A DNA stretch of 64,000 bases from Okapia johnstoni (taxonomy: Eukaryota; Chordata; Mammalia; Artiodactyla; Giraffidae). The first letter of the stretch is position 1. Every line of letters starts with the position of its first letter. Shown here piece by piece: positions 1-11,220 of the stretch. The notes below the pieces were generated by a model that saw only the letters and a program-made list of their open reading frames with translations, ran no database searches and was not told the origin of the DNA. The position numbers and the translations under genes were made by a program. Location: contig CM044317.1 in NCBI GenBank assembly GCA_024291935.2, positions 64,470,730-64,534,729 on the forward strand, read 5' to 3'.

Positions 1-169
1 AAAAAAAAAGGAACCCAAGCAAGGAAACTCAACTGAGTCTTGGAAGATCAAAGTGAGAGATCCAGGGAGACTTCCTGGTGATAGAGTCTAGGCTGCTTCT
101 TCATTTGAAGGCTGGCATAAGAATAGTCCATGTAGGGGAGTTCACACATGGAAAAGCAAGAGAAAGCAT

Positions 170-371
170 GTTGTTGTTGTTGAGTAGCTAAGTCATGTCC
201 AACTCTTTTGCTACCTCATGGACTGTAGCCCGCCAGGCTCCTCTGTCCCAGGTAAGAATACAGGAGCAGGTTGCCACTTCCTTCTGCAGGGCATGTTCCC
301 ATACCAGGGGTTGAAACCGTATCTCCTGCATTGCCAGGTGGATTTTTTATCACTAAGCCACCAAAGAAGCC
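170..371 (-). mobile_element. Bov-tA/Bov-A2 SINE, minus orientation
   Basis: The + strand reads the complement of the ruminant SINE, from agtcatgtccaactc to a degenerate gagccaccagggaagcc end. A 12-bp target duplication aagagaaagcat flanks it at 158-169 and 373-384. The open frames in this stretch on both strands are SINE sequence, not genes. Confidence 0.9.
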
Positions 372-384
372 AAAGAGAAAGCAT

Positions 385-1182
385 ACTGTTGACCAAATAT
401 TCAGATTGTTTTTTTGGTATCAAGAATCACCATTCACTCAGGGTTTTTGCATATTCCACGTCTTCTAAGAATACCTCACAAGTTGACCCCAGAAAGCTAT
501 AATTATTAATAACATGTTGCCCTACTTTAAGGAAAGTTATGTTTTAGGCCTGAAATATGTAAGAATATGGATGATGAACTAAGCAGCTCGAAGTCTGTTT
601 TGATGCCACCAGCTTAAGCAAGATGTGAAGATTGCAGTTGCAGGCAGCATTAAAGCCAAGGCCCATGGCACTCTTCTTCGTCCATGAGTGACCCCCAGCT
701 TCCTCTGTCTTCCCATCACCCACACACCGACCTGAATGTAAGGTTCAGCGCTGAGCAAGCCCTCCTCGTAGCATCCTGGAGCCTGACTATAGATCTGCAG
801 CAGAGCACAGGCTTTTCTCCACTTGACCAGCTCTTTCTGTTTTTGTCTAGTTTACCACAATCCAGACATTTAGGATGATTTGGATTTCACGTGCTTATGC
901 AGCCTTTCTGAACACTTTTCCTTTTCATTTTACTTGACCTAATTTTTTTTAAATGTTCATGAGAAATTTTTTTTTCAAATGTTCATGAGAAAATTAGTTC
1001 ACATCATGAACTAAAAAACTTGTCTTGTTCTGGGATAGGAGCTAATTTGAAGGGCCGAAATCTACCATAAAGTCTAGTAAACTAAGGAAAAACGTCATTG
1101 TTCGACACGCTCATGTATTTGTTTAATTAAATGTTTGATAAGGTATGGTAAAAATATATATATATAATACTATAATGCTTTT
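385..1182. other. Upstream intron sequence, nothing assigned
   Basis: Apart from the small tandem repeat at 941-991 and an (AT)n run at 1152-1168 I see only AT-rich intron. The frame at 684-878 has no recognisable product. Confidence 0.6.
941..991. repeat. Short tandem duplication, 26-bp period
   Basis: A T-run followed by aaatgttcatgagaa occurs twice in succession, with the second copy beginning at about 965. It sits in plain AT-rich intron. Confidence 0.7.
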
Positions 1183-1327
1183 TCATTGCTCAGTCTCTAA
1201 GTCATGTCCAACTCTTTGTGACCTCATGGACTGCAACATGCCAGGCTTCCCTGTCCTTCACCGTCTCCCAGAGTTTGCTCAAACTCATGTCCATTGAGTT
1301 GGTGATGCCATCCAATCATCCTCTAAA
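1183..1327 (-). mobile_element. BovB 3'-end fragment, minus, just upstream of an SLC35F1 exon
   Basis: The + strand reads the complement of the BovB 3' end: cagtctctaagtcatgtcc, then gccaggcttccctgtcc, then gagtttgctcaaactcatg. It is about 145 bp long and its inner edge is about 58 bp before the exon at 1385. An (AT)n run at 1152-1168 lies just outside. Confidence 0.85.
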
Positions 1328-1384
1328 TATAGTTTCTCAGTGTGTTCAGAACTTAATCCATTTCTTTTAAACTTTGTAATGCAG

Positions 1385-1512
1385 GAGAAGAAAACCTCCT
1401 GGCAATTTTACGGCGAAGATGGTGGAAATACATGATCCTGGGACTGATAGACTTGGAAGCAAACTATCTGGTGGTCAAGGCTTACCAGTACACGACTCTG
1501 ACCAGTATCCAG
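1385..1512 (+). CDS. SLC35F1: SLC35F1 coding exon (first in window, probably exon 3)
   Basis: The exon is 128 nt and encodes 42 full codons beginning [18 protein letters not shown] and ending YTTLTSIQ. It is preceded by the last two bases of a split glycine codon, so the upstream intron is phase 1. The acceptor reads taatgcag after a pyrimidine tract that is broken by several purines. The donor is CAG|gtacca, which lacks the usual G at +5; the following intron is phase 0. The peptide has a basic cytosolic patch (RRRWWK) followed by a hydrophobic helix with the acidic pair D-x-E ([13 protein letters not shown]), characteristic of this SLC35F group. The next exon continues in frame with LLDCFVIPVV. 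A BovB fragment ends only about 58 bp upstream. Confidence 0.93.
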
Positions 1513-1849
1513 GTACCAAGGCTCTTTTTTCTTCTTATCTTTCGTATCATCTTATAGATGTAGTTTGCTTTCAGTTTAGTCACTTGGGAATCTGAATACT
1601 AGTCTGTAGATTTTGCAGTGAGAAGGAAATCAAATCAAACTTTATTTCTGTGTTTTTTTATTTTTTCTTAATTCACATGTAATTGGACATCTCTTTCTTC
1701 TTTGATTTTAGTATACCACAAGAACCATTGTCACCCGTTAAGGGAGAGGTGAGGTAGATGGGTGCTGGGAAAACAGCCACAGTGCTCCAAACCCAGCTTA
1801 GCTCCTACCCACTACCAGAAGCCCCACAATGACAACACACCCCTCTGTC

Positions 1850-2050
1850 TCTCTCTCGTACGCTCCCAACACTTCGTTTTAAAGCTCTGTCTTCATGGTA
1901 TGTCTTACCTAAGAATGCTGTTTGACTATTTCCACCTATTCCACCAAGCTGTGAGCTCTTTCACAGCAAGAAGGATATCTTCTTCACCTTTGACTCTCTA
2001 GTACCTCATAGGAAACCCAGCACATAATAGATACTCAAAAATATTTAAAG
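1850..2050 (+). mobile_element. L2 3'-end relic, plus
   Basis: Diverged L2 3'-end wording: a cysteine/leucine-codon-like C/T-rich part, then gtgagctctttcacagcaag, then cccagcacataatagatact, then an AAATATTTAAAGAA-like tail. Confidence 0.6.
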
Positions 2051-2759
2051 AACTTAATTAAATTGCATTGATTTCCAGTGTTTGGGGGCACAGCAATTCC
2101 CAGCCATTCTCTACCCACATGTGGAGGCCCCTGGTATGTGGGGGAAGAAAAAGGAACACTGGCTTCATGGTGGAACTGGGCCCATTAGTGCAGTATCGAA
2201 ACTTATAAATTGGCTTGGGGAGCATGGAAAGGAAACTTCTCCCTTTGGAAATCCAGTTGACCTTTGTTTTCTTTTGTTAAACATTGAAAAGTCACAACCA
2301 ATTACTGGTTGCTCAAGTTCTGTGGGGATTTATACAAATTTTTTTTCAGTTTCCTTTTGTGAACAGTGACAAGGTTTTTAACAACATTCCCCTTGTCCTC
2401 AAGTGTTTTGTTCAACCCATGTTAGGCACAACCACTGATCCATCCAACACCTCTCTCAAATTAACTGTCTCACACAACGTTTAATGTTGCATTCTATAAA
2501 AAGTTTATTTTAACTCTGTAGAAAGGCAGAAAAATAATAATGCTATCGATACACATTTTTCTTCATTATAACTTACTGAGCAAGGGATGGAGGAAGTAAA
2601 AAAACAGGTTGAATCCAATAATTTTAGACCCATTTTGCTTCCTACAAAAAAAAACTATTAAATACTAGTAAATGGTCAAAAGAAAAGGCCTTTGCTCTTG
2701 GAACCATGTTGGTACTGTTGTTTTGTATTTCAAAAGCTTAGGGGCAGGAAACCTGAGGA

Positions 2760-3720
2760 ATTGGTCACTTCAAAAATAAGTACTGAACACTTCTGTGTTC
2801 AAGTCAGTGTATTAGGGAGGGAACACTTGTGAGCAAAAGAACAAAATAGATACTTTCGGTATTCTCATGGAGCTTCCAGGAAATGGGAAAGGCAGCTTTT
2901 GGTCAAATAACCGAGTGAATGGATATATCGTCTCAGCAGTTAAGAATCCACCTGCCAAGCAGGAGACATGGGTTCGATCCCTGGGTTAGGAAGATCCCCT
3001 GGAGAAGGAAATGGCAACCCACTCCAGTATTCTTGCCTGGAAAGTCCCATGGACAGAGGAGCCTGGCAGGCTACAGTCCACAGGGTCACAAAAGAGTTTG
3101 ACACGACTTAGCAACTAAACAGCAACAACATCATTATAGTCAGGGATAAACGCCTTAAAAGAAAGCAACACAGGTCTACAAGGACATCTGTCAGAATGAC
3201 CTGACCTAAACTGGAAAGTAGGGAGGGTTTTTTTTAAGGGATTGCTGATGGAGTGAGATTTATGAGAGAAGTGGAAGATTAGCTGGGAAAGAAAGGGATT
3301 CAATCAAAGAAGACAGCATGCCCAAGGCTCTGTGGTGGGAAGGACCATGGAGAGGATGAGACTGTGAGCAAGGGCTTGTGACTGGGCGAGGAGAGTGAAG
3401 AAAAGAGGGGTAAACAAAATGGGCTGGGGAGGGAGGCGGGGGCCAGCTTCCACAAGTCTTGACAGCCAGTGCAAAGGTTTGAGTCTATAAGCCAAGGGCC
3501 TTGGGAAGCCACATTTGAGTTTTAAAGGCAGTCGGGCTGTGGTGCAGAGAACAGATTGGAGCAATGGGTGCTCACAAGGGAATAAAGGAAGACAGAGCTA
3601 GAAAGTTAAGTTGGGGTCATACAAGAGGAGGTCTTTAATGCCAGGATGAAGAGTCTGGCTTAATTTTGTAAGTAAAAGAGAGCCATAAAGTCTTATGAGG
3701 AAAGAGGTGATAGAATGTGA
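2760..3720 (-). mobile_element. L2 relic, minus, split by a Bov-tA SINE
   Basis: At 2760-2920 the text gaacacttctgtgttcaagt and ctcatggagcttccagg matches the reverse L2 3' end. The match resumes at 3131-3720 with the G/A-rich L2 body, including agtctggcttaattttgtaa and gaaagaggtgatagaatgtg. Open frames on the minus strand here are relic or chance. Confidence 0.6.
2924..3128 (+). mobile_element. Bov-tA SINE, plus
   Basis: It has the tRNA-derived head with a B-box like gggttcgatccctgg, then cccactccagtattcttgc, and ends gacacgacttagcaactaaa followed by (CAACAA)-like tail. It is nested in the L2 relic. Confidence 0.9.
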
Positions 3721-4128
3721 CCCCACCACCCTTTTTATAGGCACTTCTGCTTCTACAAGACAGTCCTCATTATTAGGTGGCAGAACACCAAATATTTTTG
3801 TTTTCTGACTTTCTTAGAAACAGCAATGAAGAGCCTCTCTGTGCTTTATCCTCCTGCCCTTTCAGTTCATTCACCCAACTTAGGATTAAATGTCACAAGC
3901 AATTGATACATGAAACATGAGAGGAAAATACATATTTCTGAAATGATTATAAACTCACAGGGAACTGCAAAACTGCATAGGATTCTTTGAACTGTTCACA
4001 CAGCTTTTCCTCAATGGTGACATTTTGTATGACTTGTGTATAATGTCAAAACCAGGATATTGACATTGGTACAATACTGTTAACTAGACTACAGACCTGA
4101 TTCAGTTTTCATCACTTTTCCTTCACTT

Positions 4129-4218
4129 GTGTGTGTGTGCATGTGTGTGTGTGTGTTAGTCATTCAGTCGTGTCCAACTCTTTGTGACTCCATGGACTGT
4201 AGCCCACCAGGCTCCTCT
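4129..4218 (-). mobile_element. (TG)n microsatellite joined to a Bov-A fragment, minus
   Basis: An interrupted TG run at about 4129-4156 runs directly into ttagtcattcagtcgtgtcc and ends near ccaccaggctcctctgta. The SINE is truncated to about 60 bp. Confidence 0.75.
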
Positions 4219-4448
4219 GTAGCTGTACCCAGTTTGATCCACGTGTAATTTTATGTAACCACTATCACAGTCAGGATACAAAGCTGTTCCATTACCACAA
4301 AGGAAATCCCTCATACAACCCCTGTGAAGTGACACCCATTCCACCAGCCTCATCCCTATCCCTAGCGACCACTGCTCTATTCTCAACCTATATGATTTTG
4401 TGAACTGGAAAATATGCATAGAATGGAACTACATGATATTTAACCTTT

Positions 4449-5117
4449 TTGTTGTTGTTGTTGAATTGCTAAGTCATGCCCAACTCTTTGTGACCCTAAT
4501 GGACCATAGTACACCAGGCTCCCCTGTCCTTTACTATCTCCCAGAGTTTGCTCAGGTTCATGTCCAATAAGTCACTGATGCTATCTAACAACCTCATCCT
4601 CTGTTGCCCCCTTCTCCTTCTGCCCTCAATCTTTCCCAGCATCAGAGTCTTTTTCAGTGAGTCAGCTCTTTGCATCAGGTGGTCAAAGTATTGGAGCTTC
4701 AGCTTCAGCATCAGTCTTTCCTTTCCAATGAATGTTCAGGGTTGATTTCCTTTAGAATTGACTGGTTTGCTCTCCTTGCAGTCCGAGGGACTCTTAAGAG
4801 TTTTCTCCAGCACCACAATTAGAAAGCATCAGTTCTTCAGCGCTCAGCCTTCTTTATGATCCATCCCTACATGACTACTGGAAAAACCATAGTTTTGACT
4901 ATACAGACCTTTGTCAGCAAAGTTATCTCTTTACTTTTTAGTATACTGTCTATGTTTGTCATAGCTTTCCTTCCAAGGAGCAAGATCTTTTAATTCGTGG
5001 CTGCAGTTACCATCTGCAATGATTTTGGAGCCCAAGAAAGTAAAATCTATCACTGCTTCCACTTTTTCTCCTTTATTTCCCATGAAGTGATGGAACCAGA
5101 TGCCATGATTCCAGTTT
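4449..5117 (-). mobile_element. BovB LINE fragment, minus, nested in L1
   Basis: This is a 5'-truncated BovB with the C-terminal end of its reverse-transcriptase reading frame on the minus strand (LKLQYFDHLMQRADSLKKT, then GRRRRGQQRMR), interrupted by stops. A target duplication tttaaccttt lies at 4439-4448 and 5118-5127. It is a dead element. Confidence 0.92.
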
Positions 5118-5161
5118 TTTAACCTTTAGAGATTGGCATTTTTCACTAAGCATAATGCCCT

Positions 5162-5576
5162 GTTGTTCAGTCACTACATTGTGTCTGACTCTTTGCGACC
5201 CCATGGACTGCAGCACGCCAGGCTTTCCTGTCCCCCACCATCTCCCAGAGTTTGCCCAAGTTATTGTCCATTGAATCAATGATGCTATCCAACCATCTCA
5301 TCTTCTGTCACACTCTCTTCCTTCTGCCTTCAGTCTTTCCCAGCATCAGGGTTTTTTTTTTTTTTCCAGTGAGTCAGTTTTTTGCATCAGGTGGCCAAAG
5401 TATAGAAGCTTCAGCTTTAGCATCAGTCCTTCCAATGAGTATCAGGGTTGATTTCCTTTAGGATTGACTGGTTTGATCTCCTTGCTGTCCAAGGGACTCT
5501 CAAGAGTCTTCTCCAGCACTACAGTTTGAAAGCATCAATTCTTTGGCATTCTGCCTTCTTTATGGTCCAACAATCT
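5162..5576 (-). mobile_element. Second BovB LINE fragment, minus, nested in the same L1
   Basis: Reverse BovB 3' end of about 415 bp with a perfect 10-bp target duplication ataatgccct at 5152-5161 and 5577-5586. A T-run of about 14 at 5351-5365 interrupts it. Confidence 0.92.
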
Positions 5577-7034
5577 ATAATGCCCTTAAGTCCATCAAAA
5601 TTATTGCATATATCCATAGTTTGAGTAGTATTCCATGACATAAATATACCAGAGTTTGTTCGACCATCACCTGTTGAAGGACTTTTAAGTTGTTTCCAAC
5701 TTTGGGATTTTACATTTAAAGCTAGTAAGACATTCATATGCAGGATTTATATTAACATAAGATCTCATTTCTCTGGGATAAGTGCTCAAAAGTGCAATTT
5801 CTGGATCATGTGGGAAATGACTATTTGGTTTTAGGAACAGTTTAACAACTGTCCAGAGTGGCTGCACCCTTTCACACTCACACCAGCAGTGTGTCGGAGG
5901 TCTAATTCTCCCCGCCCTCACTAGCATTTAATATTATCATTATTTTTTACTTTAGTCATTCTAAGAGATATGCAGTGATACTTCATTGTGCTTTTAATTT
6001 GCAGTTTCCTAATGGCTAATAATGTCAAACATCTTTTGGGGAAAAAAAATTTAACTTTACCTTTATAGTAAGAAGATAAAGAAAGCTAACAATGGCAAGA
6101 GATAACATTTATTCAGGAAAAAGATGATGAAAGATGGACATTGGAGTGAAGAAATCGAGCTGTTTTCTTTATTAGAAAGTCAAATGAGAAATGGTAACAT
6201 CATCATATTGGATTTATAAGAGTTTTAGTCTAAAGACACATTTGTGGATTTGTATCTCTTGACTTGTAGAGAATGAATAGATTGTGTCTGTGACTTTGAG
6301 ACAGATTAGCAATGACATTTGGATAAATTCTAAAAGCTGTGCTATTTTTATAACTGTGCTATATGAACCATTTCAGTAGAAATACCAGCATTACAACTTC
6401 TCACCGAAAGATGATTCATCTTTCTTCAGCCGTGTAGTACTAAAATGCAAACAGATGAAACTAGTGTATCTGTGAACTAAGAAAAGAGAAGGTCTCTTCA
6501 AACATGATAGTTTGGTAATTAAAATTAACTCACATGGGACACAGTCTCCGTTTCTCTTGCTAACCGTGCTGAGCAGGCTGCATCTCCGACACAACCTTTC
6601 CTTCACACAGTGCACATGTACAAGCTCTTCCCGTTTTTAAGCAGTTTTCCAAGAGCAAAGAACAAGAAAGAAATCCTTCTAGTCCTGATTATGTTCCTTC
6701 TGCCCCAGTCCTCTCCCTGGATGTGTTAGTAGAGGTTAATACAGAATGAAAGCCAGCTTCTCCCATGTGCACTGACCCTGGGACTCATTGTGCAAGGCAT
6801 ACACATGCAACCTACATGTGTTGCATACACAACATACTACACTATACTCATGCAACAGTTTTTTTACCGAAGCAATGGCTTTTTGTAACTCTCAGTTCTT
6901 TCTAGGTCCACTGTTTGTGAATTTTCAGTAGGCTAAGAATTAAGTTGTATATGATAGAGAGGCTGGGTAGTTTGTACCTTCTTATGTCTCCCTGGAGTCT
7001 AAAGTTTAAGCCAAATGAATAGACTTGGCAACAG

Positions 7035-7250
7035 ATTCCTTTATTGATTAAAAAAATGCCAACACTGTGGCTAGATGCTGGGGACACAGACACTGATCGG
7101 ACCTGAGCCATACCATGGGATGATAGACAGCTATGTTAACAATTAGAACACAATGTGGCAGTATGGTAGGAAAAATATGCCTGCAGCTCAGTGCAGACAC
7201 AGGAGAACGGTACTTGTTACCCCTGAGATGTATATAACAGTGGTCCCATA
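7035..7250 (-). mobile_element. L2 relic, minus
   Basis: Weak but ordered match to reverse L2: cctttattgatt, then gctagatgctggggacacag, then gacagctatgttaac and the region downstream. Confidence 0.5.
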
Positions 7251-7934
7251 GTCAAGAAGTTGTAACACATGAGAGAAAGTCACAAAGTAGGCTTTTTATT
7301 TGTAGCCAACCTGAATTTCCACCTCCATGGATGAGCAGAGAGAAAGCACGCCTGTGCACATTAGAAATGTGTCCCGTGGGCTTGAGTTTACGATTATGAG
7401 CTCAGCTTTTAAAACTGTATTTCCTTCTTTATCCTCACTGTTTCTACCTATCACCGATGCAGGAGTATGGCAGTTTAATGACTATTCAAGAGCTATTTTA
7501 AAGTGCATTTAAAGGCAAAGCATTCAAAAGCAACATTCTTACCCCCAAAGGGAACATGATACTCTCTCAGATTTCTTAAACCCAGACTTCCTATTCTCAT
7601 GATTGTGAAAATAACTTAAATATGTAGCAGTCTAAATCTAAACATTTGATTGGTTGTGGCATAGTTTTTGATCAGCCTTTCATCCTAATGTAGGGGAGAG
7701 CCCCTTGTACATTATTGAAGGACATGCTAAAACTACCTTCAGTCTTTCTTTAGTTCCATATGATGCCCATCCCTAAACCTGTCTTTAAATGTGTTCTTTC
7801 AAACTACCTTCTAATGAAGGGAGCTTTCATACTCTACCTCCACTGACCCTGGTTGAGTGGGCTGGTCCCTCGAAGCCATCAGGTAATTCCATTGGCAAGT
7901 AAGGAGAGCATCTCTCTCCCTTCCTCCCGCTTCA

Positions 7935-8165
7935 TGCCACAACAGCCAGGCTCACAGTAAAACATGCATTTGATCCTGTCTTGACTCTGCTTCTTCAAAT
8001 TCATCTCCCTTATTGTAACTGTCACTTTCTACTTTATTTGGTAGTTGTTCACATATTATATTTCCTTTCTCCTTTAAGTCTGTAAGGCCCTTGAGGTGAG
8101 ACCCGTGTACCTGATATACAATAAGTGCTGAAAAAAATGTCTGATGTATTGAATAAATGTGGAAA
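7935..8165 (+). mobile_element. L2 3'-end relic, plus
   Basis: Text such as tctgtaaggcccttgaggtg, cctgatatacaataagtgct and tattgaataaatg matches the L2 3' end. The minus open frame here is not a gene. Confidence 0.55.
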
Positions 8166-8490
8166 CCATTCATCTTTGTCTTCTTCACAAGATCATGTAC
8201 ATATAGATGTCAAAAATAAATGAAATATTTGAATAAAAAGGTTAAAGAATGAAAGGATTAATTTCTAAAGACCAGCTTTTGGGCCAGGCTGCGCAAGTCA
8301 CCTTTAATAGTTTTATTGTCAGTAAGTGCATTTACTCATATAAGACCCAAGTATGGAACTCAAACACCTTTTTAAGTATTCTACTATGCTCTGGGGATGT
8401 AAAGATGATGACGAAACTGTCCTAGCTCCCAAGAAGTTCAGGTGTTGCGGGTGCAGATCATTCGTGCTCTGCTTAGATGTTCAAAGGAAT

Positions 8491-8687
8491 TGTGCGTGCG
8501 TGCTATTCGCTTCAGTCATGTCTGACTCTTTGTGACCCTATGGACTGTAGCCCGCCAGGCTCTTCTGTCCGTGGGATTCTCCAGGCAAGAATACTAGAGT
8601 GGGTTGCCATGCATTCCTCCAGGGGATCTTCCCAACCCAGGGATCAAACTCGTGCCTCTTGTATCGCCTGCATTGGCAGCTGAGTTC
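8491..8687 (-). mobile_element. Bov-tA/Bov-A2 SINE, minus
   Basis: Reverse SINE from cttcagtcatgtctgactc through aggcaagaatactagagtgg to gcctgcattggcagctgag. Both strands give short open frames that are SINE only. A weak L2-like stretch (about 8370-8445) precedes it. Confidence 0.9.
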
Positions 8688-8789
8688 TCTAATCTTCATA
8701 GTGAACCTTATCTAAGTATCCTCAAGGTAGCTAAATAGCAGTGGATAGAGGGAAAAGTCTGGTTAGATGCAAAACTTGCCAATTTCTTC

Positions 8790-9660
8790 CAGTTTAAAAA
8801 CTTGGTTTGGATAGTTTAGTTGCTTTTGGACAAATGCTCAGGCTCTTAGAATTCCTCTGTCCCTTATGCGTTTCTGAGAAGGCACGTGGGTCTCGAGGGT
8901 GACCTTTGGCCTCTCGTTGGTCCTTTGGCTGCGGTCCACCATTGGGCAGTCGGCTGATTGTTGAATGTGCGCTTGCTGGTTGGGTGTGGATCTGTGGCTC
9001 AGTTGTGTGCCTGGCCTTCTGCTGGCCCCTATTGCTCTCTCCCCCGTTCTTGAGCCTCCCCTGATTCTCTTTGATGCTGTGCACCTCCAGGTATCTGGCT
9101 GGTATGGATCTGTGTCTGGTCACCAGCCACAGTGGTTTCTGCCACATAGAACCCCCTGTTCCACCCCAGGTCAGCCAGCCTGCACCTCTTTGCAGAGCAC
9201 TCTGACTTCTGGCAAAACAGGGGTTGAAAAGGATGCTGGGGAGCCAGAGTGTTGTACCGATGACACCCCACCTCTGCTTGCTCTCGATGTGGCCTCTTCA
9301 AGTTGGTACGGTGCTGCTCAAAAGGAAACCGATGCTTTGCTCTCAGTTTCCTTTCAAACCATCTAGCATTGTTTCTCCCCCCGGGGCTTCTGTTTGGAGA
9401 GGGGCCCTCTGGGCACAGATGATTCAACACCCATTTCTCCTCTGTCAGTTTCTTTTCCTCTGGCCGTATCCACAGATGGGAGGGACAAGTGTTCCTTCCC
9501 TCATTTGCTCTAGCATGGACCTTCCTTTTGGGACACCTGCCCTCCTGGCTCAGCCCTAAGAGAGGAAACGGCAACCTTCCACATTCTGGAGAAAACTCTT
9601 GTGGAGCTGGTAGTATGGATTCTTGATAGGTTGGAGAGAGATTATAGAATTTTGACACAC
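8790..9660. other. GC-rich intronic block with long opposing open frames, unassigned
   Basis: This stretch is richer in GC than its surroundings. It has a minus frame at 9658-9029 (209 codons, GTG start), another minus frame at 9147-8794 (117 codons) and a plus frame at 8965-9366 (133 codons). I recognise no domain: the minus product is rich in Arg, Pro, Gln and Glu with no membrane segment, zinc finger or enzyme motif. No target duplication, LTR ends or poly(A) could be fixed. It could be an old retroviral or processed-transcript remnant, or unique intron with chance frames. Coding function is not supported. Confidence 0.35.
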
Positions 9661-9737
9661 ACCTGACTCTCTAGATTCTTCCTTGCTAAAGGCATCAGGA
9701 GAATTTGTTTTGTGTTTAAAAGCTTGTCAGTGACCTC

Positions 9738-10009
9738 CTGCATGCTGTGTGCTCAGTCATGTCAGACTTTGCAACCCCATGGACTGTAGCCTGCCAGGCT
9801 GCTCTGTCCATGGGATTTTCCAGGTAAGAATACTGGAGTGGCAATTAAAATAAATAAATTAATTTACAAAAAAAAAAAAAAAAAAAGAATACTGGAGTGC
9901 ATAGCAATTCCCTACTCCAAGGGATCATCCCAACCCAGGGATCAAACCCGCATCTCTTGCATCTCCTGCATTGGCAGGTGGGTTCTTTACCATTGAGCCA
10001 CCATTTACA
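9738..10009 (-). mobile_element. Bov-A2/Bov-tA SINE, minus, carrying a nested L1 stub
   Basis: Reverse SINE from gctcagtcatgtcag to ttctttaccattgagccacc. An 11-bp perfect duplication tcagtgacctc lies at 9727-9737 and 10010-10020. The body is interrupted at 9841 by a small L1 tail. Confidence 0.92.
9841..9884 (+). mobile_element. Tiny 5'-truncated L1 insertion with poly(A), inside the SINE
   Basis: About 26 nt of ruminant L1 3' end (caattaaaataaataaatta, then atttac) is followed by an A-run ending at 9886. The flanking SINE text aagaatactggagtg is duplicated at 9826-9840 and 9885-9899, the mark of L1-driven insertion. The last A bases are shared between tail and duplication. Confidence 0.88.
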
Positions 10010-10394
10010 TCAGTGACCTCTCTGTTCTATAATCACCTGCTCTTGAGTTCCTCATGGCTCAGTTTTACAGTTAGAAGGTGGATGGGGCATGATTTAAGAG
10101 GGAAAATTAAATTTCCAAAAAATGTTATCCTATTTTACTGGAAGAAAGATCTGTAAACAAATTACAGGAAAGGCAGCAAAATGAATCTATACAGAAAATA
10201 CTGTGGGATTACAGAGGTGGAATGACTGAATCCACTGGTTTTCAGAAAAGACTCTGGAAGACACATTTCAGTGGGCTTTGCTGACAACAAGAATCTAACA
10301 GTAAAACTAGACAACGTGACTCCCTGATGATTGTCAGCTCCCCTGGCTTATGTAGAGGGTTCTAAAATAGTGAAATGCCCTCACGTGTTTGTTC

Positions 10395-10567
10395 TCTCTC
10401 TCTCTCTCTGAACAGGAGTTTCCCCTCTTATTTGGGGATCGAGGTTCCAGAGGGAGGAGATATATGTGTACTTACAACTATTGATACTGTCGTATGGTGG
10501 AAACCAACACAACATTGTAAAGCCATATATCCTCCAGTTAAAAATAAATTTAAAAAAATTTTAAAAA
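10395..10567 (+). mobile_element. (TC)n run, then a ruminant L1 3' end, plus
   Basis: A short TC microsatellite lies at 10395-10410. From about 10450 the text ggaggagatatatgtgtact, accaacacaacattgtaaag and ccagttaaaaataaattt is the 3' end of a young ruminant L1. Confidence 0.8.
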
Positions 10568-11084
10568 ACCAGTCTCCTGCTGCGCTTGTGGGTATGCAAA
10601 TATAACATCCTATAGTCCATGTTTCTCTACCAGCTCTAAGGCAAAAATAATGCAACAAACAATAACACCTGATGTTGTCTGATCCTGCCATCATCTCCTA
10701 AGCCAACTCTAGCACCTTTCAGTAAATTTCCTCTGTCTTTCCTACAAATAGACCTGTGTCTGCTCTTCTGACGTTCTCAGAGTTGTCTGAGATCCATGTG
10801 ACAGCCAGTCAGCCAATCAGTGATGCACCTGCTTTAGAAACGCCTCCAAAATGTAGTAGATGCTCATTAAATGCCAGCTCCTTTTACTCCCGTATTTTTC
10901 ACTTCACATATTCTGTCCATTGATCCAGTTTAAGGGGAAAAAAGTTAAAAAGAGACACGTTGCCTAAACCACTCCATCCTCTCTTACACTCTCACTCTTG
11001 TACAGCAAACTTAAGAAGAGCAATGAAAAAATTCACAGTTGCATGCAAAGTGGTCTAGGTGAAAGAACCTGCCTGAGACACAAG

Positions 11085-11220
11085 GAGAAGTTTATGGAAA
11101 TCCACATTCCAATTAGCTTTGCCACTGACTGATGACTGTGTTACCTCAGATGGGACCATTTGCCAGTCAGTAGAGGTAAAATCTCATAAAGATTAGTGAG
11201 ATTGCTTCTAGGTACAAACA
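11085..11220 (+). mobile_element. MIR relic, plus
   Basis: agctttgccactgactgatg, then gtgttacctcagatgggacc, then gattagtgagattg matches the MIR core and 3' part at low identity. Confidence 0.5.

Larger units (their letters stand above)
3946..6045 (-). mobile_element. Old L1 fragment, minus, broken by BovA and BovB insertions
   Basis: L1 pieces in reverse orientation occur at about 3946-4120, 4220-4448, 5118-5161 and 5577-6045. Recognisable text includes tttttcactaagcataatgc, gtagtattccatg, caccagcagtgtgt and tttaatttgcagtttcctaa. Removing the two BovB insertions and one copy of each duplication rejoins the L1 text. Confidence 0.8.

Noticed and set aside
2924..3128. tRNA gene suggested by the gggttcgatccc B-box
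   Set aside because: This is the tRNA-derived head of a Bov-tA SINE, repeated in more than 25 places here, with no cloverleaf.
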